Shown: positions 47,750-58,858, counted from the first letter of the stretch. The stretch: DNA of 64,000 bases from Symbiodinium natans (GCA_905221605.1 CAJNDS010002068.1:1296251-1360250), one strand, 5' to 3'. Program-made: numbers and translations. Notes: generated from the letters alone by a model not told the origin.

Positions 47750-48432
47750 CCAACATGAATGTACTGGCGCCCACACCTACAGGGCAAGTTGGTTCTGGAA
47801 GAGCTTTCCGAAAACCCTGAACCCTAAACCCTAAACCCTAAACAGCCTCTGCTGGCCAGGTGCCGCAGCTGTCGCTGCAAGGCTCCGCTGGAGGGTTCGG
47901 AGTATAGGGGGGCCTTACCTAATCCTATATCGCTTTGAGTAAACTGCTCAAAGTACCCTAAACCCTAAACCCTAAACCCTAAACCCTAAACCCTAAACCC
48001 TAAACCCTAAACCCTAAACCCTAAACGACGCATTCGGCCCCCTGTGCTAAGCCTTTCGCCATGAAAGTCTTGGAAGTTTGCCGGTTGCAGCAGTAGACTT
48101 GAACCTTGCTTCTGCGATGCTTACGCAGACCTAAACCCTAAACACATCTAAACACTAAACCTTGAACCCCAAACTCTAAGCCCTCAACGCTAAACCTACC
48201 CCCCGCCCCCCGAGCAAAAAGAAAGGAATCAAAAAGCAAAGGATCTAGATCCCAAAAGCTCACCCGAAAGTCTTACAAGGGTCCACAGCCGACGGTTTAG
48301 GGTTCAGGGTTCAGGGTCTAGGGTTTAGGGTTTAAGGGTTGAAAGTTTCGGGTTGATGGGTTAAAGGGTTGAAGGGTTGAAGGGTTTAGGGTTTAGGGAC
48401 TCCTCAGCCCCCCAATTCTGAGATGCCCCCAG

Positions 48433-48484
48433 GCGCCTGGAACGCTTGGCCCAGGGCCTTTGCCTTCTAGGCGAGCGGCGAAGG
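48433..48484 (+). CDS. Helical mini-exon
   Basis: CCCCCAG ending 48432; RLERLAQGLCLLGERR, then AAGG|GTTTAGGG. Leu/Arg/Glu helix like the coiled-coil set; donor lies in the telomeric array. Confidence 0.4.
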
Positions 48485-49803
48485 GTTTAGGGTTTGGGGT
48501 TTAGGGTTTAGGGTTTAGGGTTTAGGGTTTAGGGTTTAGGGCTTGGTTTAGCCCTAAACTGTAAACACTAAACCCTTAGGGCATGTAGTGTTGCGGAGTC
48601 ATAGGGTGTAGCGTTCAGGGCTTGGGAGGGGTGATGCCAAATGTAGTCAGCTTAGTAGCTGAGTGAGCACACTTTACACTTTTGTGGGATACTAGAATCC
48701 CCTATAGAACTGAAAGTGTACACTTTTTTGGGGCGTATGAACTCAGCAATTGAGGCAGGCAAATTTGTCACCGCTCGAAAGGCTCCTTGTATTGAAGAGG
48801 CAGGCAGAAAAAGGTTTAGGGTGCAGGGATTAGGGTTGGGGTTTGGGTTTACGGTTCAAGGTTTAGGGTTTGGGGTTTAGGGTTCAGGGTTCAGGGTTTA
48901 GGGCTTAGGGTTTAGGGTGGAACAGTCTGACAAAGGTTTCAGACCCCAAATGATCATGGTGACCTGGCGCGCAAGAGGGCGATTATCCCTGATTAAAGCT
49001 TCTTCAAGGCAAATTTTGTCTTGCGAAGTTCCGACTTTTTAGAATATGGACCCTTACCTCCCATCCCCCCGGTCATTCAACTGTAGACTCTCAAGCCCTA
49101 AAACCCCAAACCTCTGAGATGATCTGGGAAAGTATTTGGTTTGGTAACTATTCTTATAACTTGGTTACTCACAACCCAGCTTTCAAGCAGCCCTCCCAGT
49201 AGATTCCCCTTACCACAGGCCCCACACGCCGCCGCACGCTGATAGCGTGGGCCCCGGCTTTGTTGTTTGCCCAGGCTTTGGTTTAGGGGTTTAGGGCTCA
49301 GGGTTTAGGGCTCAGGGTTGTTTTGGTTTTGGGCGGTCGTTTACCTCAACCCCCTGACATGGCCCTTTTGTGGGTTTTGGGCGGATTTTTGTTGACTGAC
49401 ATACTTTGGGGGTCCAGGTGGGTTCCTTCGGCAGCGCTCTAAGTCGCTGCCGCACGCTTCCCGATAGTCGCCGCACCGGAGGTTTTAGGGTTTAGGGTGT
49501 CGGGTCTAGGGTCTAGGGTTTAGGGTTTAGGGTTCAGGGTGCAGGGTTTAGGGTTTAGGGTGGAGGGTTTAAGGTTTGGGGCTTAGGATTAAGGATTTAG
49601 AGTTAGACGGCGCCCGATGTGTTGGACGCCAGAAGTTCGTGGACCTCCTTCCGCGGCTGTGATGCAAAACAGAGAATGCATGCCCAGGAGCCCTAAACTC
49701 TAGCACTAAACCCCAAATCCTAAACCCCAAACCCTAAACCCCAAACCTAAAACCCTACAAAACCGTAAACCCTAGCCCTAAACCCTAAACCCTAAGACCC
49801 AAG

Positions 49804-49863
49804 GAGCGGCTCAGTGGCGACCAACGAGTGGCCCTGGAGAGGCAGCTCATCCGCCAGAAGCAG
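49804..49863 (+). CDS. Coiled-coil mini-exon
   Basis: CAAG ending 49803 and CAG|GTGGGG at 49861 bound 60 nt, exactly 20 codons in phase 0 (ERLSGDQRVALERQLIRQKQ). Clear coiled-coil composition; acceptor and donor both acceptable. CCCTAAA precedes and TTTAGGG-like units follow. Confidence 0.5.
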
Positions 49864-49909
49864 GTGGGGCCCAGTGCCTTAGCTCAGGCTTTGGGTTTGG
49901 GGTTTAGGG

Positions 49910-49989
49910 TCCCCCCAAAAATGACACAAAACACCCCGATGAGGGGAATCTGTTTTTGTTTGGGTGGGGTGTTATTAAGCAAATTGTAG
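49910..49989. mobile_element. Truncated MITE, CTACTATTTGCTTAAGAACC family
   Basis: ACACAAAACACCCCGATGAGG, GGAATCTG and GGTGTTATTAAGCAAATTGTAG match the right two-thirds of the family. Confidence 0.65.
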
Positions 49990-50436
49990 GTGGGGCCCAG
50001 TACCTTGTTCTGGGCTTTTAGGGTTTCAGGGTCCCAGAGTTTTAGCGTTGGGGTGTAGAGTTTCGAATTTTCGGGTTGCGGAACTCCCAGGCCGTCACTA
50101 CAAGGAATGCCTGAACTTGTACTCGGCAACTCAGGGACCCTGTGATTTAAAGGAGTCTTCTTCCCTGAGTCTTTCACGGCATGCGGTTTTGGGGGACACC
50201 TCAAATTTAGGGTTAAGGGTTTCGGGCGCAAGGTCTTCAGGAGTTCGGACAGCCCGACCATCGAGGCACATGCAATTGAGGGAGTACTCCGTGAACGAAG
50301 TCCGCCTCAACCCTCAACCCTAAACCCTAAACCCTAAAACCTAAACCCTAAACCCTAAACTCTAGGCCCTAAACCCCAAACCCTAAACCCTAAACCCGAA
50401 GCGGGGCCCTCAACCCTAAACCCGCAAGCTCTGCAG

Positions 50437-50487
50437 GCTGGCAGCCAGTATGCAGCCCCAGTGCCGACTTGCCGACTAGGCGCGCTG
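50437..50487 (+). CDS. Candidate exon with telomeric donor
   Basis: CTCTGCAG ending 50436 and CTG|GTTTAGGG at 50485 bound 51 nt, 17 codons in phase 0 (AGSQYAAPVPTCRLGAL). The donor is a telomeric unit. Confidence 0.35.
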
Positions 50488-50610
50488 GTTTAGGGCCTCA
50501 CACCCTACACCATGAGTCCTAAAACCCTAGTAGGTCCGTTTAGGGTTTAGGGCTAGGGTTTAGGGTTGAGGGTTGAGGGTTTAGGGTTTAGGGTTTAGGG
50601 TTTGGGGGAT

Positions 50611-50723
50611 TCCTTGAAGATTCATGGGTAGTTAGAAGTAGGGTTGCAAGTATGTACCTATACTTATAACCCTGCTTAGGCTACCTATAACCCTACGCAT
50701 AGCTACCGGTGAACATCGAAGTA
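50611..50723. mobile_element. MITE, CTTGGAGGTTCATG family
   Basis: CCTTGAAGATTCATGGGTAG at the left and TACCGGTGAACATCGAAGTAG at the right; interior GTAGGGTTGCAAGT / ACTTATAACCCTGC. Confidence 0.75.
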
Positions 50724-51492
50724 GAAGCTTAGGGATCAGGGTTCAAGCACTCCAGCTGTCATGTGCCAGGGAAACCATAAACCCTCAACCCTAAACCCCA
50801 AGCCCTAAACCCTAAACCCTAGACCCTAGACCCTAAACCCTAAACCCTAAACCCTAAACCCTGAACTGCTTGAGGTTGAGGGGTTTAGGTAGCACTTCGG
50901 GTTGATGGTTAAGGGGTTTGGGACAGCTACCTGTGGATCCTTGCCCGTGAACCCTAAGCCTAAACCCTAAACCCTAAGCCCTAAGCCCTAAACCCTAAAC
51001 CCTAAACCCTAGGAACTCTGGGCATTATATGCCCTTCTGGAGTCCCGCAAGCCGTTTAGGGTTTAGGGTTCAGGGAGTGTGTAGGGTTTCGGGTTTAGTG
51101 TTTAGGGTTTAGGCCCCATGCAGTGTTTCGAGGTAGAGTGTAGGTTTGGCCCTCATACTGCTTCCTACATATGCGCACTCAACCAACCCCCAAACCTTTC
51201 AGCCTAATCCCTGCACTCTCAACCTGAGAACACAAACCCTAAGCCCCTGCAAGCGTATACCCCTACACCCTAAACCCCACAACCCTAAAAACCCTTAAAC
51301 CACACCCTTACCACCTCTAACACTCCTTACACCCCTAACGCCCCTAACACCCAGAACGCCCCTAACGCCCCTAACGCCCCTATCGCCCCAACGCCCTAAA
51401 CCCTAAACCCTAAATCCCAATGCCCTGGACTCTTTTCCCTAAACCCTAAACCCTAAACCCCAAACCCTTCTTTGCTGTGCTGCCTTGTGAAG

Positions 51493-51534
51493 GGACCCGC
51501 CGCAAGCGGGAGCACCGGGCTGCAAAGTCCAGGC
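51493..51534 (+). CDS. Candidate basic mini-exon
   Basis: TGAAG ending 51492; GTRRKREHRAAKSR before CAG. Arg/Lys-rich helix, bipartite-NLS-like. No GT immediately after; the exon may extend. Confidence 0.3.
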
Positions 51535-51883
51535 TTGCCGACCCGGGGCGTTTTTGGAGCGGATTTTAGGTTAGGGTATGTTAGGGCTAGGGTTTAGGGC
51601 AAGTTTAGGGTTTAGGGTGTAGGTTTAGGGTTTAGGGTGTTACGGCCTGTTAGGCTTTGAGGTTTTGGGTTTGAGGGGTTTCAGGTTTGTTTTAGGTTTT
51701 AGGGGCGTTTTCGGGTTTAGAAGTTCGGGGTTTTGGCTTGTTGGGGTTTAGGGTTTTTAGGGGTTCTAGGGTTTAGAAGTTTAAGGGTTCGTTGCCCTGA
51801 TTGATGAAACCCCCCCCAACTACTGCACACATGCTCCGACAGCTTGGCTTACACCCAGAGTCTCAAATATCCCTTAACTAGGA

Positions 51884-51960
51884 CCCAGAGACGGCCCTAG
51901 GGTGTAGGTTCCCTTATAAGCCCCTTTAAACCAGAAAAGGCTCCCTTTTTGCTCCTAAAT
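51884..51960. mobile_element. Truncated MITE, CTAGGACCC family
   Basis: CTAGGACCCAGAGACGGCCC, GGTTCCCTTATAAGCCCC and AAACCAGAAAAGGCTCCC; right end missing. Confidence 0.65.
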
Positions 51961-51995
51961 AATGAATTCACAAGATCCCTGCTGCGGGAATACCC

Positions 51996-52136
51996 CCTCG
52001 GTTCTTCGTAGGGAAGGAGAGGATGAGGTACCTTAGATCCCCCCTATATGTATATACATATATACATACATATATACACCCTATAGTGGATTCTCCAGGG
52101 TACCTTATTCCCTCATTCCCTACTAAGACCTTTAGA
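51996..52136. mobile_element. Palindromic MITE, GGTTCTTAGTAGGGAATGAGG family
   Basis: GGTTCTTCGTAGGGAAGGAG with GAGGTACCTTAG at the left mirrors AGGGTACCTTATTCC and CTCATTCCCTACTAAGACC at the right; (TA/CA)n core. Confidence 0.8.
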
Positions 52137-52339
52137 GTCTCTGGGCACGGGAGCTCCCTAAAGTCCCTGAATTTCCTAAACTCCCAAAACTCCCAAAACT
52201 CCCTAAACCCCATAATTACCTGAAACTCCCGAAAGTCCCTATATAATCCCTAAACCGCCCCAACCTGCACCTACACCCCCTGATACCGAAGCCCTAAACC
52301 CTGAACCCGCAACCCTAAATCCTAAACCCTAAACCCTAA

Positions 52340-52400
52340 ATCCAGGTCTGCACCGCTGCCTCCCCGGTCCGAGGTGGCTTCAGAGAGTCAGCGTCCAGTG
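52340..52400 (+). CDS. Candidate exon
   Basis: ATCCAG acceptor near 52346, then SAPLPPRSEVASESQRPVK, entering a TTTAGGG-like array. Pro/Ser/Glu-rich linker. Preceded by CCCTAAA. Confidence 0.3.
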
Positions 52401-53005
52401 AAGGGCTTAGGGTTTCGGGTTTAGGGGTTAGGGGGTTTAGGGCTTGGGGTTTGGGGTTTAGGGTTTAGGGGTTTAGGGGTGTTTAGGGCAGTTTAGGGGT
52501 TTCGGGGTTTGGGGTTAAGGGTTTAGGGTTTAAGGGTTTAGGGCTTCGGGTTGAGGGCTTAGGGGATCAGGGTGTGGGGGTTGAGGGGTCTATGGGTTTC
52601 AGGGTTTAGGGTTGAGGGTTTACGGGGTCAGGGTGGGGGGGTTGAGGGGTTTAGGGCTTCGGGTTTTGGGTTAGGGGTTCAGGATGTGGGGGTTGAGAAG
52701 TTTAGGGGGTTTAGGAGTTAGGGTTTAGGGGTTCAGGGTGTGAGGGTTGAAGGGTCTAGGGTTTAGGGTTTAGGGTTTAGGGTTTAGGGCAATCGGGGCT
52801 CGTAGTCTGCAAGAGACCCCAGCGTTCAGCGGCCCCAGGGGGCCTCATCACGCCGGCCTCTTGCTTTGCTTAGTGATCTTAGGGTTTAGGGTGTAGGGTT
52901 TAGGGTTTAGGGTTTAGGGTTTAGGGGTTTAGGGCTTAGGGTTTAGGGTTTAGGGTTTAGAGTTTAGGGTTTAGGGTTTAGGGTTTAGGGTTTAGGGGTT
53001 AGGGT
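52400..53005. repeat. Degenerate TTTAGGG region with about 63-bp higher-order unit
   Basis: Between 52550 and 52760 the block GGTT(C/T)AGG, TGTGGGGGTTGAGGGGT, TTAGGG recurs about four times. Perfect TTTAGGG units follow at 52755-52790 and 52885-53005. A short candidate (52802-52873, LVVCKRPQRSAAPGGLITPA and stop) lies between the two arrays. Confidence 0.8.
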
Positions 53006-53117
53006 GAGGTAATCAGGCACCTTAAGGGATGAGATAGGATACCGAACTCCCTCATTTTGTGCTGAGAGCCAGTAGGTTTTGCTTGATTTGGCTGGGCTGG
53101 GCGTAGGATTTGGGGCT

Positions 53118-53352
53118 TACTTGGAGGTTCATTGGTACGTATAACCCCAATTATAAAACTGCACGTTTAAGCCCCCTAAGTCCCCTAAGTAGATTAGCAG
53201 TAGACTCATACTTGGGGTTATAAGCACCCATGGGTTTTAGGATTTAGTGGCGAGTTGAGGGTTTCGCGAGCAGGTGCTGAGTGGTCTGACTTGGAAGCTG
53301 CTAGCTTTACTGCATAGCCATGGACCCACAAAAAGCCCTCAACCTCCAAGTA
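53118..53352. mobile_element. MITE, CTTGGAGGTTCATG family, interrupted
   Basis: TACTTGGAGGTTCATTGGTA at the left and CAACCTCCAAGTAGGG at the right. The interior is longer than usual (235 bp) and contains unrelated sequence. Confidence 0.6.
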
Positions 53353-53757
53353 GGGTTTAGGGTTTAGGATTTAGGGTCTAGGGTTTAGGGTTTAGGGTTT
53401 AGGGCCGTTTCGGGTTTAGGGCCGTTTCGGGTTTGGGGTTTAGGGTTTCGGGTTTCGGCTGTTTCGGGTTTAGGGTGTAGCCAGCATGCCGCAGGTCACC
53501 CGGGCCGGCAAGCGCAGGCCGCCAGCAGCGGCAGGACGACTGGGATTTAGGGTTTGTCAAGCTTCTTCGGAATTTCGGGCTTTGCGTTAAGCGTTGAACC
53601 CTAGCTGTCGGGGTTTAGGGGCTTAGGGTTTACGGTTTGGCTTCCGCTCCGCTCCCCTCCGAAACCCTAAACCCTACAAACAAGAACAAAACAGCTCGAG
53701 CCCCTACTACACCTTATCAAACCTCGTAAGCAGAGGCGGGCTGAAATAGGGCTGAAC

Positions 53758-53948
53758 TAGGGCTTTGGTTCCCTGTTTTCCTAAGCCCTTCTAGGGTTTT
53801 AGGGTTTAGGGTTCAGGGCCAGGGATTTGGGTACTCTTAAACCCTTAATCCCGAATAGGACACACTGAGTTGTCGGCGGTCTTCGGTGTGAAACTGCGAG
53901 ACTAATACAGGGAGTCCCTCCACCCTTGGCAAAGCGCCCTAAACCCTA
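53758..53948. repeat. Left copy of 180-bp direct repeat
   Basis: GGGCTTTGGTTCCCTG, TTTTCCTAAGCCCTT, CGAATAGGACACAC, GTCTTCGGTGTGAA and GGGAGTCCCTCCACCCTTGG occur in the same order and spacing at 54353-54528. Confidence 0.85.
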
Positions 53949-54052
53949 GAGCCTGAAACCCGAAATCCTAAACCCTATTGCAACAATGGATTCAAAGTGT
54001 TTTGTTCTTTCTGGTACATGAAAGAAGGAATCCACATCGGAATTACTTCTGA

Positions 54053-54370
54053 ATGATGACAACGCCTCGGCGCCCACAATTCTGGACACGGTCATTGTGT
54101 CTGGCCCTCTTGTCGCCAAACCACGCCCGCCTTGTGGAGCAGCACTTTGACCATGGTGCTCAACAAGTGCCAAGGCACAATGTGCTTTAACCGTGTCCGT
54201 CTGGGATGTTGGTGCACAATGCTTCAGCAGCAAAGGTGCTGTACCTCCTCTACAGGGTCAAATGGGAGTGGGCCAAGGATCTTTGCAGACACCTCTACAA
54301 CCTGCCCACAGACAGATTCCCTGACAACCCGTCAGGGAATTGGTCAGTTTTGAGGGCTTTTGTTCCCTGA
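54053..54370 (+). CDS. Open frame with one internal stop between direct repeats
   Basis: From ATG at 54053 the frame runs 45 codons to TAA (54188-54190), then a further 59 codons to TGA at 54368. The second part reads like ordinary protein (VLYLLYRVKWEWAKDLCRHL then YNLPTDRFPDNPSG). The internal stop could mean a pseudogene, or an intron GTGCCA...TTCAG around 54168-54235. A 95-codon minus frame (53946-54233) overlaps the first part. No family is recognised. The segment sits exactly between two 180-bp direct repeats. Confidence 0.4.
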
Positions 54371-54528
54371 TTCCCCTTTTTGTTGGTTCGCCGTTTTCCT
54401 AAGCCCTTATAGGGTTTAGGGCTAGAGTTTAGGGTACTTTAACACCCTCATTCTCGAATAGGAGGCAGAGGTCTTCGGTGTTGAACTCAGGGAGTCCCTC
54501 CACCCTTGGCCAAGCGCCCTAAACCCTA
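54353..54528. repeat. Right copy of 180-bp direct repeat
   Basis: Counterpart of 53758-53948, including the terminal CGCCCTAAACCCTA tract. Confidence 0.85.
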
Positions 54529-54603
54529 AACCCTAGACCCTAAGCCCTAAACCCTCAACTCTCAACCCCAAGCCCTAAACCCTAAGCCCCTCAACCCAGC
54601 CAG

Positions 54604-54643
54604 GCGACGCCTTCGCTCCTCTGAGGCATCTCGGCTTGAGCCG
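54604..54643 (+). CDS. Helical mini-exon candidate
   Basis: GCCAG ending 54603 and CCG|GTGTGG at 54641; RRLRSSEASRLEP. Arg/Glu/Ser-rich like the coiled-coil set. Confidence 0.35.
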
Positions 54644-54658
54644 GTGTGGTTTTCTGGT

Positions 54659-54851
54659 TTACCTTGATAGCCCAGTGGTACCCTTTCCCTTTTTTTACGG
54701 CTATGGGTTCGCTAAAAAAGAACAAAAACCCCAAAAAAGGGGTGCCTTATCATACCCTTTACATTTTTTTGCGGTTATGGGTTCGCTAAAAAAACCAAAA
54801 CCCCCAAAAAGGGGTGCCCTTATCATGATATAGTTACTGGGCTGTCAAGAT
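54659..54851. mobile_element. MITE, TTGGTAGCCCAGT family, with internal duplication
   Basis: CCTTGATAGCCCAGTGGTAC at the left and TTACTGGGCTGTCAAG at the right. Inside, TACCCTTT, TTTTTT-CGG-TATGGGTTCGC and CCCCAAAAA-GGGGTGCC occur twice. Confidence 0.75.
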
Positions 54852-55667
54852 GTGGGCTCCCCCCTAAAAAAAAGACAAAATGAACAACCCAAGAAAGGGG
54901 TGCCCTCAGTAAAGTTTGGTTGCTGGTTCAAAGAATCTGCCCAATGATGATCGGTCATTTTTAAGGCCCTAGCCTAGCTAAGCTCTAGACCCTAAACCCT
55001 AGGCCCTAAACAAAGGACTTCAACATTTGGAGCTTTCGAGGCTGAAGTCTGGAGATGGTTGAGGTCTTCTGGGGGGCCTAGAGGTGAGGGCCTTCGGGTT
55101 TGTATGTTATAGAAGTTTAGGGTTTAGGGTTTTGCATCAGGGCTTTTGGGGGTGTTTAGGGTTTAGGGTTTAGTCTCACCCAAGGAAGCGGCTGGTTCAT
55201 ATGGACTCCGTGGAGACTGGAGGTGGGAATGCGCGAAAACCGTTTTCCTGGAGTTCAGGACAGGATTCTAGGGTTTAGGGAATTAGGCGGAAGTAGGGTG
55301 TCTTTGGGGTTTAGGGTTTAGGGAATTAGGGTGCTTTTTAGGGTTTTGGGTTTAGGGAATTCAGGTGTTTTCAGGACTAGGGTTTAAGAATTTAGGGTTT
55401 TTAGGGTTCGGGTTTTCCATTTGTAAGAGGCCTGATGTGCCCCCTTGTTTAAGCAGGCAAGCCCAGCATGGTGTCATGCATTCTGTTGTGTCTTTTGTGG
55501 CCTGGGTGGCTCAATTTTCTGTTCCCCGTAAACCCTAAACTCCCTAAACCCTAGACCCTAAACCCTAGACCCTAGACCCTAGACCCTAAACTAAGCTCAA
55601 TCAGGCCCCTACAATACGCCTTAGGTGGGAACCCCCTCTAAAAGTTTCCGGCGAAAGGGGGTTGCCC

Positions 55668-55765
55668 AGAGACTTAATGAAGGAATACTCCTTAAGCCAT
55701 AGAAGGAACCTAAGGAAGATTCCTTGAACCATATAAGGAACCCCTCTTATTTAGTTTCAGGAATT
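55668..55765. mobile_element. MITE remnant, CCCAGAGAGCCC family
   Basis: CCCAGAGACTTAATGAAGGA, ATACTCCTTAAGCCATAGAA, GATTCCTTGAACCATATAAG: the family interior motifs. Confidence 0.5.
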
Positions 55766-55904
55766 AGGGTTTAGGGTTTAGGGTTTAGGGGGGTGGGGGG
55801 GCTTGGGGCACAACCCTAAACCCTTAAAGAGAATAGTTTGGGTGGGGGATGGGGCTACAGAGCTTGCGCGCGCATGCGCGAAAGGGAGCTCGCCTGGATA
55901 GACA

Positions 55905-55995
55905 AAAGTAGGGTTGTACGAACCCTAACTAGGGCTTTGAACACAGCTAGCATACTTCTAGTCCTACTCATAACTACCCATGAACATCCAAGTAA
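55905..55995. mobile_element. MITE, CTTGGAGGTTCATG family, left end lost
   Basis: AAAGTAGGGTTGTACG at the left and CATAACTACCCATGAACATCCAAGTA at the right. Confidence 0.65.
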
Positions 55996-56010
55996 GCCTA
56001 AAAACCTAGG

Positions 56011-56166
56011 ATGTCAGACTTCTGCAGCCAGCAGGAGTTAGGCCTATCAGGCGCTGTGTACTGTCGGCGAGCCACAGCTTTGTGGTGGGATGCCCCAGCC
56101 TTGGAAGGTCTTAAATCTCAAAGCCCTAGAGCCCTCACACCCTTGAGCCCTACGAATCTACCCTAA
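56011..56166 (+). CDS. Candidate open frame after a MITE
   Basis: ATG at 56011 opens 51 codons (MSDFCSQQELGLSGAVYCRR then ATALWWDAPALEG), stop at 56164-56166. The last third is CCCTAA-derived. An internal CTTCTGCAG could be an acceptor. Confidence 0.3.
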   Translation: MSDFCSQQELGLSGAVYCRRATALWWDAPALEGLKSQSPRALTPLSPTNLP

Positions 56167-56289
56167 GCGCCAAGACCGTGGAACCTGAAGGTGCTGAGTC
56201 CTCAACCCTGAAGACTTAGACCCTAAACCTTAAAGCCGAAAACACAGACCGCACATGTTGAACTTAGTGAAGATTCCCATTGTGATATA

Positions 56290-56402
56290 TCCAGACCCCT
56301 ATAAAGCGTAGATCCCTTTAAGGGTTCCTAAGAATGACGCAACTGTAGCATGCGGTACTACTTGGGTGCTCTGCTTTTTGGATCCTCCCAGGGGTCTGGG
56401 TA
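56290..56402. mobile_element. Small inverted-repeat element, TATCCAGACCCCT
   Basis: TATCCAGACCCCTATAAAG at the left pairs with CCAGGGGTCTGGGTATA at the right, about 110 bp apart. Confidence 0.65.
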
Positions 56403-56943
56403 TAACCCCTGAACCCTCTTAAATATTCCTAGAAACCTTGAAGATTCCCACAACCCTAAACCCTAAACCCCTGAACCCTGAACTCTATTTCCTAAAATCA
56501 TCCTAGAAACCCTGGAGCCCCATTGAGCCCAACACGCTGGGAGGCCGCCGACCGCCGGGGCTTGAAATCAAAAGACAACGCGGCGCGGCAAAGTCGGATG
56601 GAGGGGGAAGTTTAGGGGTTTAGGGGTTCGGGGTTTAGGGTTTTAGTTGTAGGGTTTTAGGGTTAGGGTTTGGGTTTCGGAGCTCAGAAGTTGGGTGGGG
56701 GGCAAGGGTCAAGGGTTAAGTCAAAAGGGTTGCAGACTTACAACAAGAAGGGGGCCGCCGAAATTGAGGGCAATTGGGCAATTGGGTCGGGCGGGCGGGC
56801 AGGGGGTGGGCAGGGGCAGGGGGCCGGGGCAAGGGGGGGGCAGGGCGGGGGGGTTGGGTTTGGGTTTGGGTTTTTAGGTAGGGTTCAGGATTTTCAAGCT
56901 TAGGGCTTTTCAAGGTTTAGGATCGTGATGTGGTAGTCAACAT

Positions 56944-57087
56944 GCAAGCAGAAAATTTGGGAGGATCTTTGTCAGTGCCAAAAACCCCGGGAACACAGAA
57001 GGAAAACGCCAAAACCAAGAGCTGGATTTTGCAGCTGGTTTCCGCAGCCCTGGTGCCCTTAGAGCCGACAATTCTGTAAAGCTGTAG
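56944..57087 (+). CDS. Candidate exon
   Basis: An open frame of 47 codons to TAG at 57085 (KFGRIFVSAKNPGNTEGKRQ then NQELDFAAGFRSPGALRADN). Charged and non-repetitive. The overlapping minus frame (56917-57135) contains a signal-peptide-like hydrophobic run. I favour plus because most other candidates are plus. Confidence 0.35.
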   Translation, partial: ASRKFGRIFVSAKNPGNTEGKRQNQELDFAAGFRSPGALRADNSVKL

Positions 57088-57755
57088 ACTCTCTAGACTG
57101 CTGCTCCCTCTCTGTGGCGGTAGGAACGCACCCATGGGAGCGCGGGAGTGGGGGCGGGGGGGGGTGGGGGTGGGGGGTTGGGGGGGGCGGTACTGACAGA
57201 TCCATTATTGGCCTACCAGCAATGTTAAATCTAGGGTTTTTTGTTAAGGGCCCAGGGGTTTTTGGGGTTGGGGGTTCAGGGTTTCGTATAGTTAAGCGAG
57301 GCGCCCGCACCCTCTGCGCTCGTAGCATTTCTCGCCTTTTCAAGACCCTAAACCCGAAACTCGCCCCATGTGATTATACGATCGTTGAGGTCAGGTCTAT
57401 CCGGATTAAACCCCAAAAACCGTAAGCCCCCAAAAATCTGAGGAGCCCTATACCGAAGAAGGGTAAGTTGCATCAAAGAGGTTTCCGGTTTTCTTGGGTG
57501 GCTTGGGGAGTTGCGGCTTTTGGGGCTTGAGGGGTTGAGAGTTAGGGCTTGGTAGGGTTACGCCTTCAGCCCTAAACTGGCGTTTCGCAGGTCCATACAT
57601 CCTTTCTCAGATTATTGACCTGGCAGGATATAGAAGAAAATGGAGCTCATGAAGGGCTCTCAGAACCGACCCAATCGTGCGACACTGTGTAGACTGGGGC
57701 CATCTACGGCCTAAGCCCAAACCCCATCTACAAAGCCCCACATACCCCATCTCAG

Positions 57756-57901
57756 GTGGCTTCGTGTACTACTATGCCATGGTGGGATGTGACTCCCTGG
57801 TCTTCCGTGGCCGCATGCTCCGCGACCGCCCGGAGACCCGCGCATGGCGGGGGTGGCCGAAGGGGTTCAGACTCGTAGCCCTGGAGGTGGTGCGCCTAAA
57901 G
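57756..57901 (+). CDS. Candidate long exon, AAG|GTTTCA donor
   Basis: CTCAG ending 57755 and AAG|GTTTCA at 57899 bound 146 nt, 48 codons (GFVYYYAMVGCDSLVFRGRM, then Arg/Trp-rich and VALEVVRLK). Strong mixed hydrophobic/basic composition. A short candidate upstream (57592-57625, PYILSQIIDLAG after TTTCGCAG) could belong to the same gene. No family recognised. Confidence 0.45.
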
Positions 57902-58032
57902 GTTTCATAATCATAACAATAATGATAATACGATTTCCTTAATGTGCTCCTAATATGGTCCTTATACATTACCTGAGGAATCTTAAAGTTTGAACTGCCC
58001 ACTCCAGACCTCCCTAACCTCCCCTAAACCCT

Positions 58033-58150
58033 AAACTAGGAACCAGGGTAGGCCCTTATTTCCTTGCTTTTTTTGTAGGGTTCGGGTTCTCTTGTAAGCC
58101 CCTTTAAACCAAAAGGTATTTTTTTTCCTACGTTCCTGTTGGGTCTAGTA
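58033..58150. mobile_element. MITE, CTAGGACCC family
   Basis: ACTAGGAACCAGGGTAGGCCC, TTCTCTTGTAAGCCCCTTTAAACC and GTTCCTGTTGGGTCTAG in family order. Confidence 0.75.
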
Positions 58151-58397
58151 AACCTTTAGACTCTAACCCTGGACCTTGTAAAGTACGCCAGAAACCTAGT
58201 CCCACAACCCCAAACCCCGACTCCGAAATCCTAAACTCTAAACCCAAAAACCCAAACAGCCGCCCCACCTGCCACGTGCCTGGTTCAACTCGAAGTGGAT
58301 CTAGAAAATAGATGCCCCCCGCTTAGGGTCGCTTTGAAAGGTTCAGGGTTTAGGGTTTGCGGTTTCAGGTTTATGGTTTCGGGTTTAGGGTACAGGA

Positions 58398-58476
58398 AAT
58401 CGTGCATCACTTCCCTGTCATTATTGGAACGCTTTTGCCAGCGACCCGCTGCGGTGGTGCACGATTTTTCAAAACC
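58398..58476. mobile_element. Small hairpin element, AAATCGTGCATCAC
   Basis: AAATCGTGCATCACTTCC at the left pairs with GGTGGTGCACGATTTTT at the right around about 45 bp. Confidence 0.65.
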
Positions 58477-58554
58477 ACCCCCAAAAATAAATTAAAGAAT
58501 GTAGCTGACAATTATCAGAGTCCCTGAGGCGCATATTGGGCCGTACCCCTAAAC

Positions 58555-58856
58555 CCTAGAAACCTAAACCCTAAACCCTAAACCCTAAACCCTAAACCCT
58601 AAACCCTAAACCCTAAACCCTAAACCCTAAACCCTAAACCCTAAACCCTAAACCCTAACTCCTAAACCCTAAACCCTAAACCCTAAACCCTAAACCCTAA
58701 ACCCTAAACCCTAAACCCTAAACCCTAAACCCTAAACCCTAAACCCTAAACCCTAAACCCTAAACCCAAACCCTAACCCCCAAACCCTAAACCCTAAACC
58801 CTGAACCCTAAACCCCAAACCCCAAACCCTAAACCCTAAACCCTAAACCGCGAACC
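58555..58856. repeat. Longest CCCTAAA telomeric array in the window
   Basis: About 28 nearly perfect CCCTAAA units (58560-58765) followed by slightly decayed units to 58856. Confidence 0.98.
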
Positions 58857-58858
58857 CC

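Noticed and set aside
53946-54233. 95-residue minus-strand protein
   Set aside because: It overlaps a more protein-like plus-strand frame and extends into the flanking direct repeat; kept only as an alternative.
57059-57343. Pro-rich minus and Gly-rich plus frames
   Set aside because: They include a G/T-rich low-complexity tract (57150-57190); no domain or clear splice boundary.
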